This document shows positions 38,055 to 49,167 of a DNA stretch of 64,000 nt, one piece after another. The notes beneath the pieces are model-generated. The model searched no databases. It was given only the letters and a program-made list of their open reading frames with translations, and was not told the DNA's origin. The stretch covers positions 132,889,889 through 132,953,888 of the forward strand of contig CANTUZ010000002.1 of assembly GCA_947846985.1 (NCBI GenBank), given 5' to 3'. A program made the translations under genes and the position numbers. Within the stretch, counting starts at the first letter, position 1. Each line of letters opens with the position of its first letter. Source of the DNA: Fratercula arctica (Eukaryota; Chordata; Aves; Charadriiformes; Alcidae).

Positions 38055-40050
38055 AAATCCAATTCCAAAATATGGTTATCTTCATGAACAAAAACACCTA
38101 ACTGAAACCAGGACCTGGACCTGCCTTTGAGGACAAAGCAAAGATTTCCAAATGCCAGTCTTCCTCTCTTGATCTCATATACTTCTGTTGTTAGTGAAAA
38201 CTGTAAAACAGTATTTACAAGGTTCTGCACAGCGTGAGGCTGTTTGTATGGAGCATGGCGAAGGAGACTTTGTTCTCTATACAACAGTGCAACCTAGTGG
38301 CTCGGAATAAAAGCTCTACCGCTCATCCGCGAAGCTGTTTGACATCTTTTGCAGATATTTTAGCATTTGAAAAACAGCACTTCCATCAAAGGCTCTTGCT
38401 TTACAAGTCATTCAGTTACCTCGTTAAGACGGGCACAGGAGAGAGGTCTCTTCATTAGCATCACAGAATTTCTAATAAACTGGCTTAACGTGAGCAATGA
38501 ACTTTGGGAGGGTAAATGGCAGGTTGGCACTGGGTTGCGCCTGGCAGGCTATTACTCAGGTTGTGTAATTTACGCAACTGGTTTTGATGAAACTAATGTG
38601 ATTATTGATGCGTGGAAGGATTTCTCTCTTGCTTAAGGGTTGCTGGACCAGTCCCCAAGCCAGAAATTCTTCAGCAAGCTGTCATCAGTACCAAAGCAGG
38701 GCCACTGGCAGGCTTGAAGTCATCCGCTCTAAGACGGCCGGGTATTTATTGCAAACCGATGTTAAGTTTGCCCACAGTGTTTGGGGGATTTCAGATTCGA
38801 AGGATAGGGAATACTGCAGGGAGTGCAGTAATGGCAAACATCGCAGTGTGGTAAACTCCATTAAAAAGAGAACGTTGTCTAAATAAAGGCTTGATCCAAA
38901 GCCCATTTAAAAGTCATTGCAGGGAGGGTGCTTTACACGTTCTGATCTGCCCATTAGAGAAAAGCAGGGGGGAAAAAAAGCCTCATTTAGTGCTGACACA
39001 ATGTTTTCAACTCAGCCCATTTGTAATAAGATGCTCTTTAGCCAAATCATTTAAGTCATTTGGAAATCATTTAGAATTCTCTTTCAGAGCAATTAGTAAA
39101 AAGCTAAAAGCCTCAAATGGTTCTTTGTGGTGGTTTCATAATTATTATTTTAAACCAGAAAATATCACCTTAAAGCAGAAAAAGAAAACCATCCGTTGCT
39201 AGTGAAAGTATCTGTGCGCATTCTGGAGATCTGAGGGATAGAGAAAAGGTGACCTTTTCCAGATCTATGCATTCCATATAACAATCTTTTCCTGCCTCCT
39301 GAAGAACACACTGGGGAGGAAATCATTCACTATTCTTGTTTATATGAGATGTTATAGTAAGAATTAAATGTAATTTAGTGGGACAATAAAATCTTCTCAA
39401 GTACTGATATTCGACACAGTATTGTTGTGTTTCGGGTGGATTTGGGGATGATTAAATGAGTAAATCACACAGATCTGAAACATTTTTTTCTCCTCCTCAG
39501 ATGGCATCTTGATCGTGCATGCACTGTGAACACCAAAAGCCTATAGGTCAGACCTGAAATTATAGCTAAAACTCAGCTCCTGAGGTACATGGACTGTTTA
39601 TATCAATGAAAATTTATGATCTCTATACCCTAAATCCCTGGCCTCTCTTTTACATTGACTTCTTTACTATTTGCTGCTTTATTTTATGGTGATCCCTTGC
39701 CCTCTATAAATATATCACGGTTATTTAACCCTAGATCCCAACCATAGTTTTCAGTATTTCAGGAGGGATCTATTTGTTACATAGTCTGCTACTGGGGGTT
39801 TTATAATCCTATACATTAGCAGCTATTATTTCACGGAAGTTAAAAATTTTCAACTATTTTCATCTTGTCATTTAATTGATGCTATTTGGTATTACAGACA
39901 AGAACATAAAACTGTCTGCTGTTTTTCTAAGATTATATTGAGGTAAAAATCTTCTTTAATCTCCTGCAGTGATTGAGTTATTTTCTATTAAATATTTATC
40001 CGTGGAAAAATGAATAAATTTAACTGTAATAAATTATAGTTTGGCAGACT

Positions 40051-40440
40051 TAATTGCCTATTGTTATTTAAAAAAAAATCAGCCTTATAAAAATCTGACC
40101 TAATCCTAGAAACATGCCATGGAGTAATTAAAGTTTTCTGTGGGGATAGACTGCAATAATTATCTTGTTTTGACTGAGCTTCTTATTATTTTAGCCTGAA
40201 AAATAAAACTGAAAAACAGGAAAGGAATATAGATTTGCAAAACCTATTGTCTGATGTTAAAATTGTTAAGAAAATATGAGTCAGTATTATGCAAATTCTG
40301 ACCTAATCCCAGCAACATATTGGTAGGTAATTGTATTTTTCTTTAAAAGGGGACAGACCCTACAATAATTATGCCTTGTTAGTGTCCACATTGCTATATT
40401 TTTGATTTATGTATTTTTGTGGGAGCTGACAGATAAGCAA
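40051..40440 (+). repeat. Two diverged tandem units, about 203 bp apart
   Basis: The block TCTGACCTAATCC starts at 40094 and again at 40297. Around it the same order repeats: CCTATTGT at 40057 and 40243; the block followed by .AG.AACAT; then GGGGATAGACTGCAATAATT (about 40142) against GGGGACAGACCCTACAATAA (about 40350), each followed by TTAT..CTTGTT or TTAT.CCTTGTT. Spacing is conserved apart from small indels. This is best explained by an old tandem duplication of an AT-rich unit of roughly 200 bases. It matches no transposon I recognise. Confidence 0.75.
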
Positions 40441-43400
40441 GAAAAATTGACATATTATAAACTAATAAAAATAAATAATATCTGAATCTGCCTAGCAGCA
40501 GTGCACATTGGGAAGCTAAATCAAGGCATTAATCACAAAAATTTTGAGTAAAGTATAGTTTGTGCTAAATGAAAAAGTGACCTATACCAAACAGAGCTAA
40601 ATATTGAAACCTTGGCACTACTTCTGTTTGGACCTGCCTTAATTCCTGGGGTCAAACAATGTAAGAATTTGACCTATACTATTTTTCTGATTACCCTGCA
40701 CAGCATTCCACGACAAATTTGTGCCCTGTTCATCTTTCTTATGATTTTAACAACCTTCTACCTGTTAGAGATGTCTTGCTCCCCAAGGAATTGAAAGAAA
40801 AATTTGGTTAGAATCTCTCTCTCTCTCTCTCTCTCTCTCTGTTATAGCACAGCATTTATTTTAGGGCACTTGTTTACTAAAACGCTCTTGCATTTCTGTG
40901 TAAAAGCATTGGCTGTTAAGTGCCAGAATGAAAAAAAATATGCAATTTTTGTATCCAGTAACCACCAGTTCTGGGAGTTCTGCTCTAGTGCACCAGCGTT
41001 GTGGACAAATTGACAATGTAAATATTACAGAAATGAGCTTAGGGTTGGGCAGAATCTAACAACTGATATTGTCTAACGCAACTGGCAGAAACCCGATGAA
41101 CTGTGGATGCTGTACCTTGCTTCAGGTTTCTGCCCATATACTCTCATTGCGCTGACGTGCGTGTGGACTGGCTGGGCCAAATCCAGATGTGGTAAAATTA
41201 GCACCAAAGTTAGCAGTGTGGGTCTGAATTCTTCTCAGCGATTGTGATTTGAATATAAAGAAAATATCAAACTATCAGGAACAAAGGATATACAGATTTT
41301 ATTGTCTTCTCTCACGCTGTCTGCAAATGCCACTATATATCATCCTGTTTTGGCATTTCCAGAGTAATCCCTTTCTTTAAGGGCTTTAAAGCAAGGATTG
41401 CACCGGCTTGTTGGAGGAAAAGGAAACAAGGTTTGAAAAACAGCTCAGCTGCAAGACAATTCCCTCTGCAGCTTCCCAATCCCCGGGGTAAAACCCCCTG
41501 CCTCGCACGCTCACAGGCTGCATCTCTGCTCCGCTTATTAGGACCAGGAGTGATCTGCGGCACAGGGTGCCCAGCGCCATGGTACCTGCATTGCTCTTTG
41601 TATCCAGCTGAGCTGAGCGTGAGCTGAGGCTGCCCACGGTCTCCCAGTAGGTGACACCCTCCAAGAACACCAGCCCCTAGCTTCAGCCGGCAGGTAGTAT
41701 ACGTGGTCGTGGTCTATACTTGTCTTGACAGCCTCTTGAGGGCTGCTTTGTGCCTGCTGTTGCCATGCAAATGCATTTTATGTATTGTGTCATTTCAATG
41801 AAAGAACTAAGGGAGATGAAATGACAGTGCCGAGTGATGGGTTCAAACTAAAAGATTAAAAAAATATATTAAAAAATAAAAATGAATGCAAAGGAGGTAG
41901 TGTTTCGCACAAAAGCATTTGGCACCATCCATGAGTCGGTTTACAGAACTGAAAGCCACCCAGCGGGCCCTAGATACCGGTGGCAAGCAAAGAGCACTCG
42001 AAAGTTTATGTTAATTCAAAAGGTGACTGGACAAATTCTTGCAGAAAAAGCTATCAAATGCTGTTAAAAAAAAAGACTGTAAATGCAAATTTAAGCTATT
42101 TGAACATACAACCATTTACATTCAGATACATTATATGTACATGAATGCACATTTGGCAAAAGCAAATAACCTCAATTTGGCATGGAGTTAGAGGCATAAG
42201 AAGGTGTTTCAAATCCTTCCTTGACTTTGGTATTTGGCTGCCAGTGGGAAATTTAGCCCTCATTTAGCCCTCACACAGACAACATAGAGGGAACACAGGC
42301 AATGGAGGGCAGCATCGAGGACTACGTCTCTTTTGGGGCTGTTCCTGAGATCATGGGACAATGATCATTTCGAGCATTTTACTAAATGGACATCCTGCTT
42401 CAGAGTCTTTCATCACTCACACTGCAATGTAAACCAGGGAGTATTAAGTCATGTAAGACAAAAGCTGTTCCTAAAATGTCCAAAACAAAAATGCTTTTCA
42501 TCTGGATTTCTACAGAGAACAGCTAAAATAATATAGTCTGTCTCATTAACTGGCTCTACTACCTAGTACCTCCATCCAAATCATGCAACCTGTACCTACA
42601 GAATCACAATTATCTGTCATTTTTCTGGCATTTCAACACATGACACTGCCGGTGCCAAGACCAATTTCTTCCAAGACAAGGGAGACAACGAGATCCATGT
42701 CAGCTAACTGTGAGTCTCAGTGGGGAAGTCTGGAAGAGGCATCTACAAGGGAGCCCGATTTGGGAGCCAGTTGGCTTCCCTGCTCTTTCACTGGGAACTT
42801 GTGGGTCTGGTGGAAAATATGCAGGGAGGCAGAGCAGGCTCTTCATCTGGTTTGGTACCATGAGTAGGGGAACAGTAGGAGCCTGGACATAGGACTTGGA
42901 GCCTTAGACCAGCGGGAGAGGAGAGGAAGAGCGGGAATTGCTGATGGAGGGAGGAGGGAGTCCTGGCAGAAGTACCTGTGAGAAGAGGTGCTGGGAAAAT
43001 AAATATCAACCAACTGCGACAGTTTTAACAGTTGGTTTTACCAAGTGGAGTGAAGCACCTCCCACATGGCCCTGAGTAAAGGTTAATACAGATTTGTACA
43101 AGTTCTAATATAAATCTTATAGAATTTTAAGATTAGCAAACCTACGCCAAATACATTACACAATTAACTGCTGACCTATGAACTCTGGCATATCTCAAGT
43201 AGCTCTCTGTCCCAAATACATACAAGGTAGCAGCCTTTCTGCCTGGGTGGTGTGACTGTGATGCCAGTGTTTAGGAGCATGTGGCGAGGAAAAATATGTG
43301 CGCTGTGGCAGGACACAGGAAGGATCCAGAAAAACCAGACTCACACTTCTGACAAGTTACCTGCGAACTCCATGTTACTTAGCTAAATGCATAAACAAAC

Positions 43401-44037
43401 TCATCTAAACCATGGACCTTTATAACTCAATGCTTCTGGAAAGCAAAGAATTGCAAGACAGTTATAATAAATACCTACATTAACAAATAAAAGAGCAGCA
43501 TTTTGACATAAGAATATCCTAGATAATCTGAGATAATTTTGGCATGGAGCTGTTTATAGTAAAGCATTAAGTTTAGCTATAACAGCAGCTGACTTGTTCT
43601 CTGGAAACTCTATTCCCTGAAAGGCAGCATTACAATTAAAGAGTGAAGAGTATTTCAGCTGACATAGCATTCCTGCTATAGGCACAGTCAATCAAGGGAA
43701 AGGCCAAAGCAACAGTCAGATAAAAGACTAATAAAGCTACGAATGACAATAAAAGTCCACTGAAAGCTTTATTACACTGGTGAAAACCTAGCTCAGAACA
43801 TAAAACAGCCCTTACGCAGAGTAGCCCACAAACATCTTACCACCACTTGCCATAGATGTCACACTATGCTGGTGAGCGCCTTGAAAAGCATAAGAGAGGG
43901 CAAAAAATCAAGGACCAATCCACACTGCAAATAGACTGGTACACTGAGTAAGTTGTTTTACTGCAATGTTCTGTGGTAGAGGTTGGACCCCCCTGAACTC
44001 CCCAGGAACAACAATTCCTTAGCTATCATTTCTAATC
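40441..44037. other. Non-coding DNA, no gene recognised
   Basis: A (TC)14 run lies at 40813-40840. A GC-richer part lies at about 41400-41700, with overlapping frames on both strands but no known domain. A small tandem of ATTTAGCCCTC lies near 42251-42272. Nothing else was recognised. Confidence 0.55.
40813..40840. repeat. (TC)14 microsatellite
   Basis: This is a perfect TC dinucleotide run, flanked by TTAGAA on the left and GTTATAG on the right. Confidence 0.95.
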
Positions 44038-44115
44038 TGTAGATCTCAAATTACTTTAAAAGAAATGAATTGTCACATTTTTCATTTTCCAGGAAGGGAA
44101 GTTGTAACATTTCTT
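44038..44115 (-). repeat. Possible ancient sauropsid SINE remnant
   Basis: TAGATCTCAAATTACTTTAA, then CACATTTTTCATTTTCCAGG and AAGGGAAGTTGTA resemble the recalled sauropsid MIR-like consensus in reverse orientation: 'gatctcaaagcgctttacaaa...ccccattttacagatggggaaactgaggca'. Divergence is high and the ends are unclear. Confidence 0.42.
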
Positions 44116-46527
44116 TATAAGTTTATCTTAATAACTTAAGCCCCAGATCATGGCAAGATGTTATGTGGCCTAAGGAAATTCATGTACATATACCTTTGTA
44201 ATGTATTTCTTGATATCCCGCAAGTTTAAGCTTCAAATTCAGATGGTCAGGATATTCACATGTTGGTACCTTTGTGTCAGCAAAACAGGCATCCTACTTT
44301 CTTGTTAACAACAGGTATATTTTTTTAAAGATTGTCTAACATACCAAATTTCATATATTTGCTTAGAGTAATAATGTGCCTATGTCTCAAAAACATCTTT
44401 TGAGCAACTAGCACACAGTAGTGTGTCATTCTATCACTTAGATACGCAGTTTTACTAATAACTAAAAGTTTGTGCAAGGTTAGTACTGTACCAAGTTGAA
44501 TTTGTTTTGTGTTATGAAAAGCAGTCCCAGTGGAATGAACATTGCCATGATGAACAATATTTGGACACAAGAGAACAAATGAATGTGAAGAGTTTCGTGA
44601 ATGCTGACAATATCAGAGCTGGATTTTTGCTCAGAGTAAACATTACATTTCTTTGGTGCTTCGCAACAGAATCATGTATTAAAGAAAGAATGTTCCACAC
44701 TGAAAAATATGCAGAGAAATGCAGAGTAAGTATTTAGTAGTAAGCAACATAAGTGAACATTTATATTAAAGAACACATTTCTCTTTCAAATAACTACTTT
44801 GTGACCTTAAAAATAATTATCCCAAAATAACCCTTATTTTTAAGGTCTAGATGTCCTTCCATTTATAACAGAAATTGCTGTATAGTTATATGAGTGTTTC
44901 CTCCAAGTCACTTGACAATATATAACCAAGATACTTATCTTTCATTTTCAAAAACCATCATCACTCTAAGAAGTGTTCTGGGTTTCAAATACTCACATAT
45001 TGCCTTCAAAATGTCAGTATTTCTAGGACAGACACATGTTTCTGGAGTATCTTGACAACCTGGGATAAAGTTCCAAGAATGACAGTGAATGCCATGTTTA
45101 GGGTTTGGTCCCTATTGTCATGTCTATTCTTTTTTGGGTGTGAGATGAGTGAGACTTCAGTCTTTTGCTTAAAATAAAACTTTAAATTATTAAATACATA
45201 TAACTGCATATCACACTGAAGATTTTGCAGTGTCATCAAAACTGAAACAAACAAATGAAAATAAGTAATGCACTGAAAATATGTGTGCAGACATAAGAAA
45301 ATAACTGTATGTCTGTTTTAGTAAACATGGACTTCTATTAGTTTGGTTCTCAGAACACAAAGAACACCTAATAAAGTGTATAAGACCAGGGCTGCATGTT
45401 CACTTCCCCCAAAGAATAATCCTTGCTCTCCTGCCTCCTGAGGTACTGTCCCAGCTCCCAGAATCTGGGACAGCCTTGAGAGAAAGAGGATAGAAGGGAC
45501 CCTCCAGCTGGCACCCATGGACATGCACACACGCAATACTTAAAGCTGGTCCATGATGCAGCAAAAAGTACCAGCCTCTTGCATCAAAAAGGTGAATGGG
45601 GAGATGGTGTCTGGTGTGTAACCAAATAGTTCATGAACTCTGGTAAAGGGGTAAAGGACTGTGAGACTGGCACCTGGGCTAAGAGATTGAAGTAACTGGG
45701 GCTACTGGGCTTTGCACTGTTCAAATCTTTAATGCACACGTACAAGGTGCAATGAGGTATTTAAGCATTCTTTGAGCATATCTACCCGATCAGAACTGAT
45801 GAAAGCTTGCCACCTTTGCAAGAATAAGTCAGACCAAGAACTGCTCCTAGAAGTCATCATGTGTGAAATTACATCAGATTTCTTTCCCACCAAATGTTAC
45901 GTCCTCCAGGATTTGTACCATGACACAGCCCCCATTTCCATGCTGCACAATGTGTACCCTTAGTTTCAACTAACCCTGATCTTGGCTGCCCATACAACCT
46001 CACATTATTTCAGATGCTCTGAACTAAAATAACCACCCCACAAAAATAATAATTATTTATCTGGGTGAGAGAAATATCAAAATGGACCCAGGCAAAACAA
46101 AAGCCTAAGTGTTTGGCAGTACAAATGTGGTCAATTTACTCTAGTGGGAGACAATTCTGAGAAGTATGGCCACAGTCCAGTCTGCACCACTTGATTTTAG
46201 GGCCAGGAACTGCTCCTCGGCCTTCTTCACTTGGCAGTATGCAAGTACCCAGGGAACACATGGAATAAAAGAGAGGATGCATTATCAGAAAGTCTTTGGA
46301 TCCATGCTCCACAAGGCAAATTGTCAATAGGCATTGATTCTTGACCACTTGGGTTTTTTTTTTAGTCCTGTTAGGCTTATACAACAGATTCAGTGTCTAC
46401 AGCCTCAGAAGAGATGGAGAAATGAGAAGGAGCTTACCTGCTCTCACGCAAATTCTACGTCTTAGGACTTGGCCCTTCAGCTTAATACTCCCATTAAGGT
46501 GTCGCTTACAGGAGCAGATCTGGCCAT
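44116..46527. other. Non-coding DNA, no gene recognised
   Basis: AT-rich unique sequence. The 76-codon open frame at 44507-44737 and the 63-codon frame at 45772-45963 match no family I know and show no splice or promoter context. Confidence 0.55.
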
Positions 46528-46670
46528 TAGTATTGCACTATTATGCTAAAGACCAGATCATACGGCACACTGTGTTGAGCACTGTGCAAATACATGGAAG
46601 AGAACCCTTTCCCAAAGAGTTTTCAATCTAATTAAACACAGACCTCAAAAAGAAAGAGAAGGAGCAGAGA
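46528..46670 (+). repeat. Ancient amniote interspersed repeat, copy 2
   Basis: The order is GTATTGCACTATTATGC, then ACTGTGTTGAGCACTGTGCA, AATACATGGAAGAGA, CCCTTTCCCAAAGAG and TTTTCAATCTAATTAAACAC. It follows the recalled consensus 'gtattgcagtagcacc...attgtgctaggcactgtacaaacacatagtaagagacagtccctgccccaaagagcttacaatctaaatagacaag'. It is the same family and orientation as the copy at 14412-14550. The family name is uncertain. Confidence 0.68.
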
Positions 46671-46825
46671 AAGATGAATGTATGTGCAGAGGGTACGTAG
46701 CAATCAAGAGGTTGAGCTAAGGTTAACACGCAAGGCTCTTGGTTGTCAGTTTTCCTTAATTTCAGTTAATTATATTTTACTAATTCTGCACCTGTGTGAG
46801 GAAAAGCATAATACAGCTAACGTCT

Positions 46826-46978
46826 GAAGTGGTGGAGTCTCCATCCTTGGATGTATTCAAAAGCAATCTGGACATAATCCTGGGCAACCAGCTATAGATG
46901 GCGCTGCTTGAGTCGAGGGAGGTGGACCAAATGACCTCCAGAGGTCCCTTCCAACCTCAACCGTTCTGTGCTTCTGTA
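46826..46978 (+). mobile_element. CR1 LINE 3'-end fragment
   Basis: GTGGAGTCTCCATCCTTGGA, then TATTCAAAAG.CATCTGGAC-type sequence, TCCTGGGCAACCAGCT and GACCTCCAGAGGTCCCTTCC, ending in TTCTGTGCTTCTGT. It aligns throughout with 23257-23400 of the large CR1, so both belong to one subfamily. Only the last codons of ORF2 and the 3' tail are present, which is a severe 5' truncation. Confidence 0.95.
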
Positions 46979-48837
46979 AACATTAATAACTTTTTATTTT
47001 TTGAAAATGGTGCCTTTGTCCAGATTCAACCTGGTAAACTTGGGTACAAATCTCCATATTTCTACTCTCCAAGTTACATATGTATACATGCATACATATA
47101 TAGTGTATTTTTTATATATTTAGTAATTGCAATAAAATAACTTCTAGCAATTCTTTTAGCATGCTCTCCCTTTTTAGATTTAATAATGTTGCAAGCAAGG
47201 AAAACATGTGACTTTGGAATTATGTCAATACAAAGCAGTTACTTTGGGCTTCCAAATATGATAGGATCATATAAAACATCTGCAAGTCATTGGTTGGAGT
47301 ACAGATTAGAAGGAAAGTTCTAGGATACTATGCATATGTACAATTCATTAGGCCTTAACTCCAATTTAAGCAGCATGCAGTCCATGTACCCTGGCTTATA
47401 ACGAGTTGCTTTAATGAACAAACAAGGTGAACACTGTTCAGACTAATACCTGCAGAACTTGCTTCAGCTGGCACCTGCTAAGCACTACACATTCTGAAAA
47501 CATTATTCCAAATGCTTTCAAGAATTACTGAACACCTTTTTAAGATGCAGGTGTTTTCAAATTATGTATAAATACCTCAAAAGATCAATTAAATTCCCCA
47601 CAGACTTTACGCAGCTTGTTAGATTTGGGGGGAGGGGGTCAGGGGGGTTGTTGAATAGCAAGAATCTGGAGATAGTCTATTAACTTATGACATAACTAGT
47701 TAGTGCCTACTCTCTTTGTACAAGGAAACTTTGTTTCCAGATTTAAAAAAAAATAAAATTGTAAGAACAGCTTTGAATATTTCTTAACACATTAAAATAA
47801 GAAGCAGGGGCAGCTAAGGGGAGATCACCGTTACCCTCTCCTTTCTTTCTTCCCTTTGGTTGTCACTGCTTAAAAAAAACCCCTAAGTTATGAAATAAAC
47901 CAACACGGATCTTTCCATAGGGAAGAGGAGGCATGAAGTCTTTAAAACAAAACACTATTTAAAAAATAAGAGAGAGACAGCTATCAAACTCCTTTACAAT
48001 ACCAAACTGTGTTTACAGTCAGATTTCACAAAGCTCAGTGCAGTTATGAATTACCCCTACCCAATGGTAGTGTATGGAGTGTATATCATATTGGAGCATT
48101 CTCTGTCCTGTGCAGTCAACACACACTGCACACAACACAACACCCATAGCTAGGACATGACACGCTGTATCACTATCCTACATAAAAAGAAGCTTTAAAA
48201 TAGCCAACCAGGTAAGAGATTTTCTTTCTTTTGCACATTTTATCCCAAATATTGGAAACAAGCACTGTTCTTTATACAACACTAATGAGAGTTGCTTTTC
48301 TACTATAACTTATCAAGACAAATTTGTCAAACTAAAAGACAGGATTTATGTATGCATATCTATTTTTAAGCAACCAGTTCACCTGTCTAATAGTAAAAAA
48401 ATACATTTTAAGGAAACGTGTATTTTGTCAAATATATAAAGATATATAAACATCCAAGAAGAATTTACAGCAGTTTGAGGACCACTCAGAAGGTGTTGTC
48501 ATGCAAAATCTGCTATGTGTAAAACACAAAAATATTTCTGGGGTAAGGGATAAAATTCAGGGCTCCCTTCGTCCAGGTAAGCCTCTTAGCTGGAATCCCT
48601 TCCTTCGTTCTCCCTTTCCCTCTCCGCCTCCACCAGCTCCCCTCTGCATTTCTCTCTAAATTTCACTTTCTCTTCTGCCAGTCAAGCACGCTTTGGCACA
48701 GCCAGGAGCTTCAGTTTTCTTTCTGTTTACTGCAGAAGTGATGAGTCAGTTCAGAAAAGACTAGGGGTTTTTTTGCCCCCCTCATAAGAAAAGTCTCATC
48801 CTTTTAAAGACTGGATATCAATTCCTACCAGCGGGAT

Positions 48838-48931
48838 CCATGTGTGTACATGTGAATGTGTGTGTATATATATATGCATATATTTATAGAATAGAATAGA
48901 ATAGAAGAGAATAGAATAGAATAGAATAGAA
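48838..48931. repeat. Compound (TG)n(TA)n(AATAG)n microsatellite
   Basis: Interrupted TG and TA runs at 48838-48885 lead into AATAG units at about 48886-48931, with one AGAGA interruption near 48906. Confidence 0.92.
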
Positions 48932-49139
48932 ATGTGTGTCTATATCTACCTCCTGATGCTTGGTGACATCTGACTCTGTGGGAGCTCCAGAAAGGTCTGG
49001 AAGTGGAGGTACAGCCTTTGCAACAGCAAGGAAAGCTCTTGCTGAGCATCCACATCTCCCACCCTGACTTTCAGAGGCACACCAAGGTGTGATTTAATGT
49101 ATAAGGCCATGAAATTAGCAAATCACAGGTATACTAATC

Positions 49140-49167
49140 TTTTTTTTTTTTTTTTTTTTTTTTTTTT
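49140..49167. repeat. T28 homopolymer
   Basis: This is an uninterrupted run of 28 T's. No retroposon body was recognised to its right, where a minus-strand poly(A)-tailed insertion would lie. Confidence 0.9.

Larger units (their letters stand above)
31541..40050. other. Non-coding DNA, mostly unique
   Basis: No gene was recognised. Simple repeats occur at 35291, 36004 and 38022 (listed), with a possible SINE trace at 32030-32105. The sequence around 37040-37250, 38330-38640 and 38980-39130 is compact, free of repeats and rich in TTAATTA-like and AATTAG words. It is the best place to look for conserved non-coding elements, but that is only an impression. Confidence 0.5.

Noticed and set aside
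43860..43930. Words resembling the ancient amniote repeat (CTATGCTGGTGAGCGCC)
   Set aside because: The order breaks down after about 40 bases, so it cannot be separated from chance.
44507..44737. 76-codon open frame, + strand
   Set aside because: No recognised motif. A frame on the opposite strand overlaps most of it, which suggests both are chance.
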